Positions 55,501 to 63,361 of a DNA stretch of 64,000 nucleotides are shown here, in pieces; the first letter of the stretch is position 1; every line of letters starts with the position of its first letter. The notes below the pieces were generated by a model. That model saw only the letters and a program-made list of their open reading frames with translations. It searched no databases and was not told where the DNA came from. The position numbers were made by a program, and so were the translations under genes. Origin of the DNA: CAVUCH01 sp963739995 (GTDB lineage Bacteria > Acidobacteriota > Vicinamibacteria > Vicinamibacterales > JAENWD01); NCBI GenBank assembly GCA_963739995.1, contig CAVUCH010000003.1, forward strand, positions 62,001 through 126,000. The letters run 5' to 3'.

Positions 55501-56255
55501 GCCTCGAGCCAGCGGATGGCGGGCGTCGCCAGCGCAACCCACCCGAGCCTTCGTGCTTCGCGTGCGCAATACCGCAGCAGGGTCCGCCCACCGGCGCCGA
55601 GCGGCGCGTTGACGTCCGTCACGGTGATGCCGGTCGGGGGCTGGGCATCCAGACGCTCGCGCAGCGCTGCATACACGGGCCGATGAATCAGGCGGACGCC
55701 GATGGAGCCCTCGGGGATCCGCAGATGTGCGCGGGGCCGCGCGCGCATGTGGTCCCGCCGTGGACGGCCGGCGAGCGACGCATGCGCAGACGCAACCGGC
55801 ACCTCCCAGTCCACTGCACACGTGCCTGGCACAACCAGCGCGCGGCCCGCCTGATCGACACCTTCGATCGACTGGATGCCGGGCGCGACACCACAGGTGA
55901 TCAGGAACTCCGCCACGCGGCCGCGGGCACGCCGCGCGGCGAATGGACGTCCCGGCCGCTGCGGCAGCAGCCCGTTCACCCGGTAGGCCTCGAACCGCGT
56001 GTCCTGGCCGACGGTCCCGAAGTCGAGACACTCGGCCATGCCGGGGTGCCAGAGACCGGTGAGCGCCGCGCAGCGCTCGCTCCACCGCACTGCCTCCAGA
56101 CCATGCGCGGCAGGTGCGATGCGCAGCCACGCGCGATCACCCGTCGCGAGATCGAGGTGCAGCGCGTGGGCGAGTGGCAGGAAGCGGTCGGCGATGGTGG
56201 AAGAGCTCATACGAAGGTCCGCGAACCCGTGGCTGCAAAGGTACGGCCGAGCCAT
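52578..56255 (-). CDS. Very large sigma-54-dependent transcriptional activator with N-terminal pseudokinase/TPR-like regions
   Basis: About 1225 residues from ATG at 56255 (GAGGG upstream); ATG at 56210 is an alternative. The C-terminal third is a sigma-54 activator AAA+ domain: Walker A VQAESGAGKELVARAIHR, the sigma-54-contacting GAFTGA in FGHTKGAFTGAVAERRG, Walker B GGVLFLDEVGELS, arginine finger region, then a Fis-type helix-turn-helix (GRAAAELGVTRQGLAKLIERL). Before it lies a GAF-like domain (~800-950). The N-terminal part has a degenerate kinase-like start and Ala-rich helical TPR-like repeats. No receiver domain. It would activate a sigma-54 promoter in response to an unknown signal; no obvious target is adjacent. 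Confidence 0.88.
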   Translation of the reverse strand: MARPYLCSHGFADLRMSSSTIADRFLPLAHALHLDLATGDRAWLRIAPAAHGLEAVRWSERCAALTGLWHPGMAECLDFGTVGQDTRFEAYRVNGLLPQRPGRPFAARRARGRVAEFLITCGVAPGIQSIEGVDQAGRALVVPGTCAVDWEVPVASAHASLAGRPRRDHMRARPRAHLRIPEGSIGVRLIHRPVYAALRERLDAQPPTGITVTDVNAPLGAGGRTLLRYCAREARRLGWVALATPAIRWLEARRDADGHAAWDAIVSGRHLVVLHDGRRSSAAADRELAAIVLRLGARVPRPHRVIQLVLRPPAGDALTLAPLTPTELSGMLVLAPDARRAARRIASAAASSGGLPGRYLEAALALCAPQLRLSDAVTRAYVVHDTRAPFGTTVRGASGAVSALPPVTTRARSSRADVWRAIGESERLAGAGRHAAAERLLRAAAGAQARRGHEPEAGDAALACGRLHVGRGRTAAALACFSEALSRYGRAGAGAQMAVASTWLGRAHLDALQLDESESCLRSAVVAAGLGGHQTTRAWAGISLARTLWWLGRNDEAHAILHGLEPCDVDPDDCHAAPAPPFVALAHAMLCVRVGCALGEPARAGAQVIAARQHAATIGTPAAACLAELARAHWCAALGDVTGLNDSAASGLLLARSTRRPLDALRFRALRCMAGASTGSHVEPASDQRALRRALDRGVPALLGAQVRLALAACDGPSAFEAARAGYRTRGLGGLGRSRPPAAAPSRDQSRSVMIDDLIEVLRICQEGEDARVALTDVARVVQTRTRADAVVFAAAARRPLVVSWPARGPTQLDAAIRAIDTGLAIGPQVASDGTEAAHPVRYGGLVIGAVACRWSGPPSVDPARAAALLSAVAAAVAPAVRVLVDHADAPALPGIEADLLGVSSVMEDVRRAVARAADAPYPVLVQAESGAGKELVARAIHRAGARRTRPFCALNCAALPDDLMEAELFGHTKGAFTGAVAERRGLFEEADGGVLFLDEVGELSPRGQAKLLRVIQEGEIRRIGETASRRVDVRLVAATNRLLDQEVEAGRFRRDLWYRLDVIRIVVPPLRERPEDVPVLAAGFWRRAAERVGSRAVLSEATMAALARYDWPGNVRELQNVLAALAVGAPRRGVVGPSALPATLARIATRADNVTLEQARRVFDTRFVRAALARAGGHRGRAAAELGVTRQGLAKLIERLGVDAPATDSGTAAGGGPLEAAVTP

Positions 56256-56388
56256 GGAGAGCCCTCGCGAGCGTCTGACGGGTGGTGCCGCGACACCAGT
56301 TTTTTCGCGGGTGCGCGGCCTGGGGCGCCGATCGTGCGGGAGCCAATCGGTGCAGCGCGTGCGTGCCGGGAGGCGCAGAAAGTTCGTA

Positions 56389-56394
56389 TAGAAT
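56389..56394 (+). promoter_or_regulatory. -10 box of aroC
   Basis: TAGAAT ends 9 bases before the aroC ATG at 56404, pointing to a leaderless transcript. The -35 is not clear. Confidence 0.45.
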
Positions 56395-56403
56395 GGCCGC
56401 CGG

Positions 56404-57625
56404 ATGCTGCGATTTCTCACGGCGGGCGAATCGCACGGGCAGGCGCTGGTGGCCATACTCGAAGGCATGCCGGCCGGCGTGCCGATCGATCCCGACGCCC
56501 TCACCCGCGACTTGCGACGCCGCCAGGGCGGGTACGGGCGCGGACGTCGCATGGCTATCGAATCGGACCGCGCGGAGATTCTGTCGGGTGTGCGGCGCGG
56601 GCACACCACGGGCGGGCCCATCGCGCTGCTCATCCCGAACAAGGACTGGCAGAACTGGCAAAAGACGATGACGGTCGCGTCGCGAGGCGCCGCCCGACGC
56701 GTCCGGTGCAAACCGGGCGCCCGTCACGAGGCCTCGCCCTGGGCACGCCGATCTCGCCGGTGCACTCAAGTACGAACTCGAAGACATTCGCGACGTGCTC
56801 GAGCGCGCCAGCGCCCGCGAAACCGCCGCGCGCGTGGCAACGGCCGGTCTCGCACGCCAGCTCCTGGCCGCCTTCGGCATCGAGGTGCTCAGCCACGTCG
56901 TCCGCATCGGCGACGTGGCAATCCCCGAGGCGCTCGCCGTATCCGTGTCGCGCATCCGCGCCATCCCGGCGGACTCGCCGCTGCACTGCGCGGATCCGGA
57001 GGTCGAGCGTCAGATGATTGCGGCAATCGATGCCGCGCGTGAGGCGGGGGATACGGTGGGCGGAGCCTTCGAGGTCGTCGTGAGCGGCGTGCCCGTGGGT
57101 CTCGGCAGCTACGTGCAGTGGGATCGCAAGCTCGATGGACGGCTGGCGCAGGCGCTCATGTCGATTCAGGCGATCAAGGGCGTAGGAATCGGGAAAGGAC
57201 CCGCGGTCGCCGAGCTGCCAGGCTCGCGCATCCACGATGAAATCGTCCCGGTGACGGCAGCGCCGACAGGACACCCGGCCGTCGGCGTCTCGCGCGTGAC
57301 GAACAACGCCGGGGGGCTCGAAGGGGGCGTAACGAACGGCGAAGAGATTCGCGTGACCGGCTACATGAAGCCGATCGCCACGTTGATGAAGCCGCTCCGC
57401 AGCGTGGACCTCACGACCCTCGAACCGTCACCCGCCGCCATCGAGCGGAGCGACGTCTGCGCCGTGACAGCCGCCGCGGTCGTCGGGGAGGCGATGGTGG
57501 CCCTCGTCGTCGCCGACGCGTGGCTCGAGAAGTTCGGGGGCGACTCGCTGGCGGAAATCCAGCGCAATTACGCCGCCACGACCGGCACCGTGCGCGCGCG
57601 CTTTCCGGCACGCACGCCGCGCTGA
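56404..57625 (+). pseudogene. aroC: Chorismate synthase, interrupted by a one-base frameshift
   Basis: The first frame begins MLRFLTAGESHGQALVAIL with the FMN/EPSP-binding GESHG and RRQGGYGRGRRM, and runs normally to WQKTMTVA. Near 56680 one base too many is present: skipping it continues into EAPPDASGAN, then PRPGHADLAGALKYE and VLERASARETAARVA, and on to the C-terminal NNAGGLEGGVTNGEEI block and the stop at 57625. Both halves are fully conserved chorismate synthase, which makes chorismate from EPSP. As this is normally the sole chorismate source and a full trp/tyr operon exists at 33-44 kb, sequence error is more likely than real loss. Confidence 0.88.
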
Positions 57626-57659
57626 ACACCGCGTCCCGCGCCCCATCTGATCGCCCGCC

Positions 57660-58169
57660 ATGATCCGGCCCATTGTCAAGTACGGACACCAGACGCTGCA
57701 CCGCCCCGCGGAGCGTGTCGACGCCGTCACGCCGGAGCTGCAGGTACTCATCGACGACATGATCGATACGATGTACGCCGCGCCAGGGATCGGCCTCGCG
57801 GCGCCGCAGGTCGGTATGGGGCTGCGGCTCTTCGTGGTCGACACCTCGGTGGGACGCCGGGCTGATGACCTGCTCGTGTTCCTCAACCCGGAGTTCGTCG
57901 AGCGGGAAGGCATGCAGCTCGAAGAGGAAGGCTGCCTGAGCGTGCCCGGGTTCACGGCCACAGTGGCGCGCCCGTCCCGGGCCGTCGTGAAAGGCCTCGA
58001 TCGGCACGGGAAGGAACTGGTCGTCGAGGGTAAGGACCTCCTCGCACGAGCCTTCCAGCACGAGATGGATCACCTGGAGGGAACGCTGTTCGTCAACCGG
58101 CTGCGCGGGATCAAGCGCGACATCATCGTCCGCAAGATTCAGAAGCTCACGCGGGCCGGGGAATGGTAG
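57660..58169 (+). CDS. def: Peptide deformylase
   Basis: 169 residues. Metal site: Cys92 in EEEGCLSVPG and His134/His138 with catalytic Glu135 in QHEMDHLEG; the first motif is GIGLAAPQVG. Removes the formyl group from nascent N-terminal Met. The stop overlaps the fmt start by 7 bp, the classical def-fmt pair. Confidence 0.97.
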   Translation: MIRPIVKYGHQTLHRPAERVDAVTPELQVLIDDMIDTMYAAPGIGLAAPQVGMGLRLFVVDTSVGRRADDLLVFLNPEFVEREGMQLEEEGCLSVPGFTATVARPSRAVVKGLDRHGKELVVEGKDLLARAFQHEMDHLEGTLFVNRLRGIKRDIIVRKIQKLTRAGEW

Positions 58170-59191
58170 CGGCGCCGCCGCTGGCGATCGTCTTCTTCGG
58201 TACGCCCGCTTTTGCCGCGCCCACGCTCCAGGCCCTCCTCCACTCCCGTCATCGGGTGGTCGGGGCCGTGTCGCAGCCGGACCGGCCGCGCGGGCGCGGG
58301 CAGAAGGCGAGCATTGCGCCGGTCAAGGAACTGGCGCTCGAAGCCGGGCTGCCGGTGCTGCAGCCCGAGCGCCTGAAGGATCCGGCGTTCCTCCATGCCT
58401 TTGCGGCCCTCCGCGCGGACCTTGGCGTGGTGGCCGCCTACGGCCGCATCATCCCGGAGGTCGTGATCAACACCCCGCCGCTCGGGCTGATCAACGTGCA
58501 CGGATCGCTGCTGCCGCGGTATCGCGGCGCAGCGCCGATCCAGCGTGCCACGATGGCAGGCGAACCTGAGACCGGCATCACGATCATGCGCATCGTGAAG
58601 GAACTGGACGCCGGCGCCATGTTCGCGAAGGTGGTGCGGCCGATCCCGCTCGAGGCGACCAGCGGCGACATCGAACGCGATCTCGCCGAGGTCGGCGCGC
58701 GCCTGCTCGTCGAGGTGGTCGACTCCATTGCGGCCGGCACCGCTCGGGAGGAACAGCAGGACGATGCACAGGCGACCTACGCGCCGAAGATCACGCGCGA
58801 GGAGAGCCCCATCGACTGGACCCGGGCGGCGGCCGCCATCCACAACCAGGTACGCGGCCTCTACCCGTGGCCGCGTGCGTCAACGTCACTCGATGGCGCC
58901 CGGCTGATTGTGATCCGCACGATCCCTGAGGATGCACGCCTGTCCGCCGGGACTGAAGTCCCGGCTCTACAAAGGGCCCTTCCCGAGGTGGCGGCGGATG
59001 TAGAGCCGGAACTTCAATTCCGGCGGATCATGCCGGGCACCGTCATCGAAGCATCCGGCGACGCAATCCGCGTCGCCACCGGGAGCGGCGTGCTCCTCAT
59101 CCTGGCGGTGCAGCCCGAAGGCAAGCGCGCGATGACCGCCCGCGAGTTCCTCGCCGGCCGTCCGATACCCGCAGGCACCCGCCTCTCATGA
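58163..59191 (+). CDS. fmt: Methionyl-tRNA formyltransferase carrying an in-frame repeat insertion
   Basis: 342 residues (family about 310). The N-terminal formyltransferase domain is intact: IVFFGTPAFAAPTL, GVVAAYGRIIP, the catalytic Asn-His region LINVHGSLLPRYRGAAPIQ and the Asp in MRIVKELDAGAM. The C-terminal OB domain is interrupted after VIRTIPEDA by about 29 residues (SAGTEVPAL..EPELQFRR) encoded by a paired hairpin repeat (58941-59027). It resumes at MPGTVIEASGDAIRVATG and ends normally. The insert falls between beta strands of the tRNA-binding OB domain, so the enzyme could remain active. Formylates initiator Met-tRNA. Confidence 0.95.
   Translation: MVAAPPLAIVFFGTPAFAAPTLQALLHSRHRVVGAVSQPDRPRGRGQKASIAPVKELALEAGLPVLQPERLKDPAFLHAFAALRADLGVVAAYGRIIPEVVINTPPLGLINVHGSLLPRYRGAAPIQRATMAGEPETGITIMRIVKELDAGAMFAKVVRPIPLEATSGDIERDLAEVGARLLVEVVDSIAAGTAREEQQDDAQATYAPKITREESPIDWTRAAAAIHNQVRGLYPWPRASTSLDGARLIVIRTIPEDARLSAGTEVPALQRALPEVAADVEPELQFRRIMPGTVIEASGDAIRVATGSGVLLILAVQPEGKRAMTAREFLAGRPIPAGTRLS
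58941..59027. repeat. Paired hairpin element inside fmt (87 bp, 29 codons)
   Basis: Left copy GCCGGGACTGAAGTCCCGGC with flanks TGTCC and TCTACA; right copy GCCGGAACTTCAATTCCGGC with flanks TGTAGA and GGA. They face each other across 27 bp exactly as in the intergenic element at 34386-34492, and homology to that element extends left to CACGCCTGTCC (about 58935). Length is a multiple of three and no stop codon is created. Confidence 0.9.
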
Positions 59192-60607
59192 TCGCCCCCG
59201 CGCGAATCGCGGCCCTGCGGGTGCTGCAGGCGGTCGATGCCGATCGAGCCGACCTACCAGGTGCGATCGCCGAAGCCCGCACGCATCTGCGCGACGAACG
59301 CGACCGCGCCCTGCTCGTCGAGCTCACGACCGGGACCCTGCGCTGGCTCGCCGCACTCGATTACCTGATCGCGCAGGCGGCGAAGCGGCCGCTCGCCCGC
59401 CTCGACCCTGAGGTCCGCGACGTGCTGCGCCTCAGCATCTACCAGCTCCTCCATCTGGATCGTGTACCCGCGTCCGCGGTCGTGGACGATGCCGTGGAGC
59501 TGACGAGGAAGGCGGGCAAGAGCAGCGCAGCGGGCCTCGTGAACGCGGTCCTGCGCGGGGTGAGCCGCACGCGCGTTGCCTTGTCGCTGCCGCCGAAGCC
59601 GGCACTCACTGCGGACGGGAAGCCAGAGAATCGTGATGCCGCCCTCGACTATCTCTCGACGACGCTGTCGCACCCACGGTGGCTCGTGGCGCGCTGGATG
59701 GATGCGCACGGCTTCGCCGCGACGGAACGATGGGCGCAGTTCAACAACGCCCCTGCCCCCTTAACCCTCCGCGCGAACACGCTGCGCACGACGCGTCCGG
59801 CGCTCCAGCAGGCGTTGGCTGTGCACGGCGTCGAGTGCCGCCCGACGAGCGTCGCCCCGGACGGCCTGGTGGTGACGCAGGGGAACCCCCTGCACACGCC
59901 GCTGGCCGACAGCGGTGTGTTCGTGCTGCAGGACGAGGCGTCGCAGACGGTCGCGGCCCTGTCACTGGCGGCGCCCGGGGAGCGGGTGCTGGACACGTGC
60001 GGGTCGCCCGGCGGCAAGAGCGTCGCCATGACGGCCGCGGTGGCGCCAGATGGGGTGGTCGTCGCAGGGGACATTCGCGGCCGCCGAATCGATCTGCTGC
60101 GTCAGACGCTGACCCGGATGGGCGCGGGTCGGGCTTCTATCGTACAGATCGACCTCAGCCGCCCGTTGCCGTTCGGCCCGGTGTTCGACTGCGTCTTCGT
60201 GGACGCGCCGTGCTCAGGCCTGGGCACGATTCGTCGCGAGCCGGAGATTCGGTGGCGGCGTGCGCCGGCCGACCTCACCTCGCTGGCCGCGGAGCAGTCT
60301 GGCTTGCTCGGGAACGCAGCGGAAGCCGTCCGGCCTGGTGGACGCCTCGTGTACGCCACCTGCTCGAGCGAGCCCGAGGAGAACGAGGGCGTCGTGGCCG
60401 CCTTCCTCGCGCGGAATCCCGAGTTTTCCCCGGTTGGCAGGCAGGCGCTGCTGGACCGGCTGCCGACATCGATGGGCGATTCTGATCGACGATGCGGGCC
60501 ATCTCCGCTCCTGGCCCTGGCGGCACGGCCTCGAAGCGTTCTTCGGTGCCGTAATGGTCAGGCGTAGTGCCGGGTCGATCCCCTTGGACGCGTCACCCGA
60601 CCTGTAG
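59188..60607 (+). pseudogene. rsmB: 16S rRNA m5C967 methyltransferase, 3' end frameshifted
   Basis: NusB-like N-terminal domain (residues ~1-140), then the RsmB methyltransferase: SAM loop DTCGSPGGKSVAMT, first Cys motif VDAPCSGLGTIRREPEIRW, and nucleophile Cys in YATCSSEPEENEG. The listed frame ends in a nonsense tail at 60567. Dropping one G from the GGG at 60474-60476 restores ILIDDAGHLRSWPWRHGLEA, the conserved RsmB C-terminus, and moves the stop to 60607. Only the last ~30 residues are affected. ATG overlaps the fmt stop by 4 bp. Confidence 0.85.
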
Positions 60608-60623
60608 TACATTTTCCGTTTGC

Positions 60624-61346
60624 ATGTTGTTCAGGACCCGCGTCTTGGGCGCGGGGAAATTGTTCGTCCTCGCCGCCGCCCTGCTTGGCACCTTCGTGCT
60701 CTTCGCCGCCGTGGCCATGCGCGTAGCGGTCCGCGCGCGTGAGGTGAGCGTTCCCAACCTGGCCGGACGGACTGTGCAGGACGCGACGGCCATCCTCGCG
60801 GACCACGGCCTCACGCTGCGGGTCGATCTGGTCCAGCGCGTGGACCCGAAAGTGCCCGCCGGACGCATCACCCAGCAGGACCCTCCACCCGGAGCGGTGG
60901 CCCGTCGGCAGCGAGGGGTGAAGGTGTGGCTCAGTCTCGGGCAGCAGGCTGCCGTGATCCCCGAGCTGACGGGCCAGACGGAACGCACTGCGCAGATGCG
61001 CCTGCAGCAGGATGGACTCGTGCTCGCCTCGCTCGCCGAGATCCGGTCCAGCGAGTTTCCGCCGGACGCGATTGTGGCGCAGAACCCGCCGCCCGGGACC
61101 CGCGGCACGGAGGTGGCGCTGCTGGTCAACCGTGGCGCGGAGGGCGCGAGCTACGTGATGCCCGACCTCATCGGCATCGATGGTGAGCGGGCCGCCGACT
61201 TCCTGCGGGGGCGCGGGTTCCGGGTCGCGGTGGTGGGCGATCATCCGTATCCTGGCGTTCCGGCCGGGATTGTCATCCGGCAGACCCCGGCAGGCGGCTT
61301 CCAGATTGCGCCCGGCGAAGCCATCTCGCTCGAGGTGAGCCGGTGA
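60624..61346 (+). CDS. Membrane-anchored PASTA-domain protein
   Basis: 240 residues from ATG at 60624. An N-terminal transmembrane helix (LFVLAAALLGTFVLFAAVAM) is followed by three PASTA domains (VSVPNLAGRTVQDATAIL; AVIPELTGQTERTAQMRL; YVMPDLIGIDGERAADFL), each with the terminal Q-x-P-P/P-G turn. PASTA domains bind peptidoglycan or beta-lactams; here there is no kinase or penicillin-binding domain attached. TACATT (60608-60613) may be its -10 box. The following rpe gene overlaps its stop (GTGA), so they are coupled. Confidence 0.88.
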   Translation: MLFRTRVLGAGKLFVLAAALLGTFVLFAAVAMRVAVRAREVSVPNLAGRTVQDATAILADHGLTLRVDLVQRVDPKVPAGRITQQDPPPGAVARRQRGVKVWLSLGQQAAVIPELTGQTERTAQMRLQQDGLVLASLAEIRSSEFPPDAIVAQNPPPGTRGTEVALLVNRGAEGASYVMPDLIGIDGERAADFLRGRGFRVAVVGDHPYPGVPAGIVIRQTPAGGFQIAPGEAISLEVSR

Positions 61347-62014
61347 CGGTGCAGATCGCCCCCTCGCTCCTGTCTGCGGATTTCGCGCGACTGGGCGCAC
61401 AGATAGAGGCGGTAGAGCGCGGCGGCGCGGACCTGCTCCACCTGGACGTGATGGACGGCCACTTCGTGCCGAACCTCACGATGGGACCGCCTATCGTGAA
61501 ATCGGTGCGCCGCGTGACGAAGCTGCCACTGGACGTGCACCTCATGGTTCAGGAGCCGGATCGTTTTCTCGAGGCGTTCGCGGAGGCCGGCGCGTCGATG
61601 ATGTCCGTCCATGTCGAGGCGACCGTGCACCTGCACCGCACGATCGCGGCGATCAAGGCGCTGGGGTGCCGGGCCGGGGCCGTCTTGAACCCGGCGACTC
61701 CCGTCGTGGCGCTGGAAGAGATTGCCGGGGACCTCGACTACGTGCTCGTCATGTCGGTGAATCCGGGGTTCGGCGGGCAGGCCTTTATCCCGCGGACCGA
61801 GTCTAAATTGCGGGCGGTTCGGATGTTGCTCGACTCGGAGGGCAGCCGCGCCACCATCGAGGTCGACGGCGGGATCGACACACGGACCGCCGGGCGCGTC
61901 GTAGCGGCCGGGGCCCGCATGCTGGTGGCGGGCGCGGCGATTTTCACGCATCCGGACCCTGAAGCCGCCACGCGTGAGCTTCGGGCCGCTGCAACCGCAC
62001 GGCTGACGGTCTGA
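61343..62014 (+). CDS. rpe: Ribulose-phosphate 3-epimerase
   Basis: 223 residues, GTG start. TIM barrel with APSLLSADFARLG, HLDVMDGHFVPNLTMGP, DVHLMV, VLVMSVNPGFGGQ and IEVDGGID. Metal-binding His and Asp are all in place. Interconverts ribulose-5-phosphate and xylulose-5-phosphate. Confidence 0.97.
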   Translation: MTVQIAPSLLSADFARLGAQIEAVERGGADLLHLDVMDGHFVPNLTMGPPIVKSVRRVTKLPLDVHLMVQEPDRFLEAFAEAGASMMSVHVEATVHLHRTIAAIKALGCRAGAVLNPATPVVALEEIAGDLDYVLVMSVNPGFGGQAFIPRTESKLRAVRMLLDSEGSRATIEVDGGIDTRTAGRVVAAGARMLVAGAAIFTHPDPEAATRELRAAATARLTV

Positions 62015-62015
62015 G

Positions 62016-62420
62016 GTGGGCAGGCAGGCGAGCGCGGCCACGCGAGTGCGGGTACGGTACGCCGACACGGACCAGATGGGCGTCGTCTACTACGCGAACT
62101 ACCTGATCTGGTTCGAGGTCGGACGCACGGAACTGCTCCGCACGCTCGGCTGGTCATACCGCGACATGGAGCACGCCGGCATCGGGCTGCCGGTGACCGA
62201 GGCCTCGTGTGTGTATCACCGGCCCGCGCGGTACGATGACGAGCTCGACATACAGACTACCGGAACGCTGGTGAGCGGAGTGCGCATGCAGTTCGACTAC
62301 GAGATCGTTCGGGAGCCCGGCGGCGAGTTGATCGTGCGCGGGCGCACGCTGCACGCGTCCGTCGACGCCCGGGGACGACCGTCGCGCCTGCCGTCACGGG
62401 TCACGGAGCTCTTCGCATGA
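62016..62420 (+). CDS. Acyl-CoA thioesterase, YbgC/4-hydroxybenzoyl-CoA type
   Basis: 134 residues, GTG start one base after the rpe stop. Hot-dog fold with the family signature VRYADTDQMGVVYYANYLIW, whose Asp is catalytic, then FEVGRTELLR. Hydrolyses acyl-CoA or acyl-ACP thioesters; physiological substrate unknown. The stop overlaps the next ATG. Confidence 0.9.
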   Translation: MGRQASAATRVRVRYADTDQMGVVYYANYLIWFEVGRTELLRTLGWSYRDMEHAGIGLPVTEASCVYHRPARYDDELDIQTTGTLVSGVRMQFDYEIVREPGGELIVRGRTLHASVDARGRPSRLPSRVTELFA

Positions 62421-63361
62421 AGGCACTCGTCACGGGCGCGGCAGGCTTCATCGCATCGCACCTCGCCGGCGCGCTTCTCGATCGCGGGGTGGAGGTGACT
62501 GGGATTGACTGCTTCGCCGATTACTATCCGCGGGCGGTCAAAGAGGCAAACCTCGAGACGCTCACGTCGCGGCCGGGGTTCTCGTTCGTCGAATCGACCA
62601 TCCAGGGTGCCCATCTCGACCGTCTGTTGAATGGCGTCACGCACGTGTTCCACCTGGCTGCGCAGGCGGGCGTGCGCAAGAGCTGGGGACGCGACTTCCG
62701 GGTGTACACGACGCACAACATCGAGGCGACCCAGGTGCTGCTCGAGGCCTGCGTCGGAAAACCGCTGCAGCGCCTGGTGTATGCGTCGAGCTCCTCGGTG
62801 TACGGCGATGCGGTGGCGATTCCGATGCGCGAGGATGCCGTGCCTCACCCCCTTTCTCCCTATGGCGTCACCAAGCTGGCCGCCGAGCACCTCTGTCATT
62901 TGTACAGTGCGAATCACGGCGTGCCCGCCACGTCGGTGCGTTACTTCACCGTGTATGGCCCGCGGCAGCGTCCGGACATGGCGTTCAACCGCTTCCTGAA
63001 GGCCGCGCTGCGCGGCGATCCGATTACGGTGTTCGGGGATGGCGGGCAGACACGGGACTTCACCTTCGTCGCGGATGCCGTTGCGGGCACCATCGCGGCT
63101 GGCGAACGCGGCGTCCCGGGACGGGCGTACAACCTGGGGGGCGGCTCGCGCGTCAGCCTCAACGAGGTGCTCGACATCGTCGGGCGCGTCACCGGCCAGC
63201 TGCTGAAGATCGAACGTGGTCCGGCACAGAAGGGCGACGTGCGCGACACCTACGCCGATACCTCGCTCGCGCGCACCGACCTTGGATTCCAACCAACCGT
63301 GTCGCTGGCCGACGGTCTGGCAGAAGAGTACCGCTGGCTGGCATCAGCTTCCGTTGCATGA
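62417..63361 (+). CDS. NAD-dependent sugar-nucleotide epimerase/dehydratase
   Basis: 314 residues. Extended SDR: NAD loop VTGAAGFIASHLAGALL, Asp in GIDCFADYYPRAVK, catalytic Ser region YASSSSVYGD, and Tyr-x3-Lys in SPYGVTKLAAEHLC. YGPRQRPDMAFNRFL and DFTFVADAV are typical of UDP-glucuronate 4-epimerase/UDP-glucose 4-epimerase relatives. The reaction is probably C4 epimerisation for surface polysaccharide; the substrate is not fixed by sequence. Stop overlaps bamD start. Confidence 0.88.
   Translation: MKALVTGAAGFIASHLAGALLDRGVEVTGIDCFADYYPRAVKEANLETLTSRPGFSFVESTIQGAHLDRLLNGVTHVFHLAAQAGVRKSWGRDFRVYTTHNIEATQVLLEACVGKPLQRLVYASSSSVYGDAVAIPMREDAVPHPLSPYGVTKLAAEHLCHLYSANHGVPATSVRYFTVYGPRQRPDMAFNRFLKAALRGDPITVFGDGGQTRDFTFVADAVAGTIAAGERGVPGRAYNLGGGSRVSLNEVLDIVGRVTGQLLKIERGPAQKGDVRDTYADTSLARTDLGFQPTVSLADGLAEEYRWLASASVA

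Noticed and set aside
54213..57017. 934-codon plus-strand frame opposite the sigma-54 activator and aroC
   Set aside because: Arg/Pro-rich antisense shadow of a GC-rich gene; it runs into aroC in the wrong frame.
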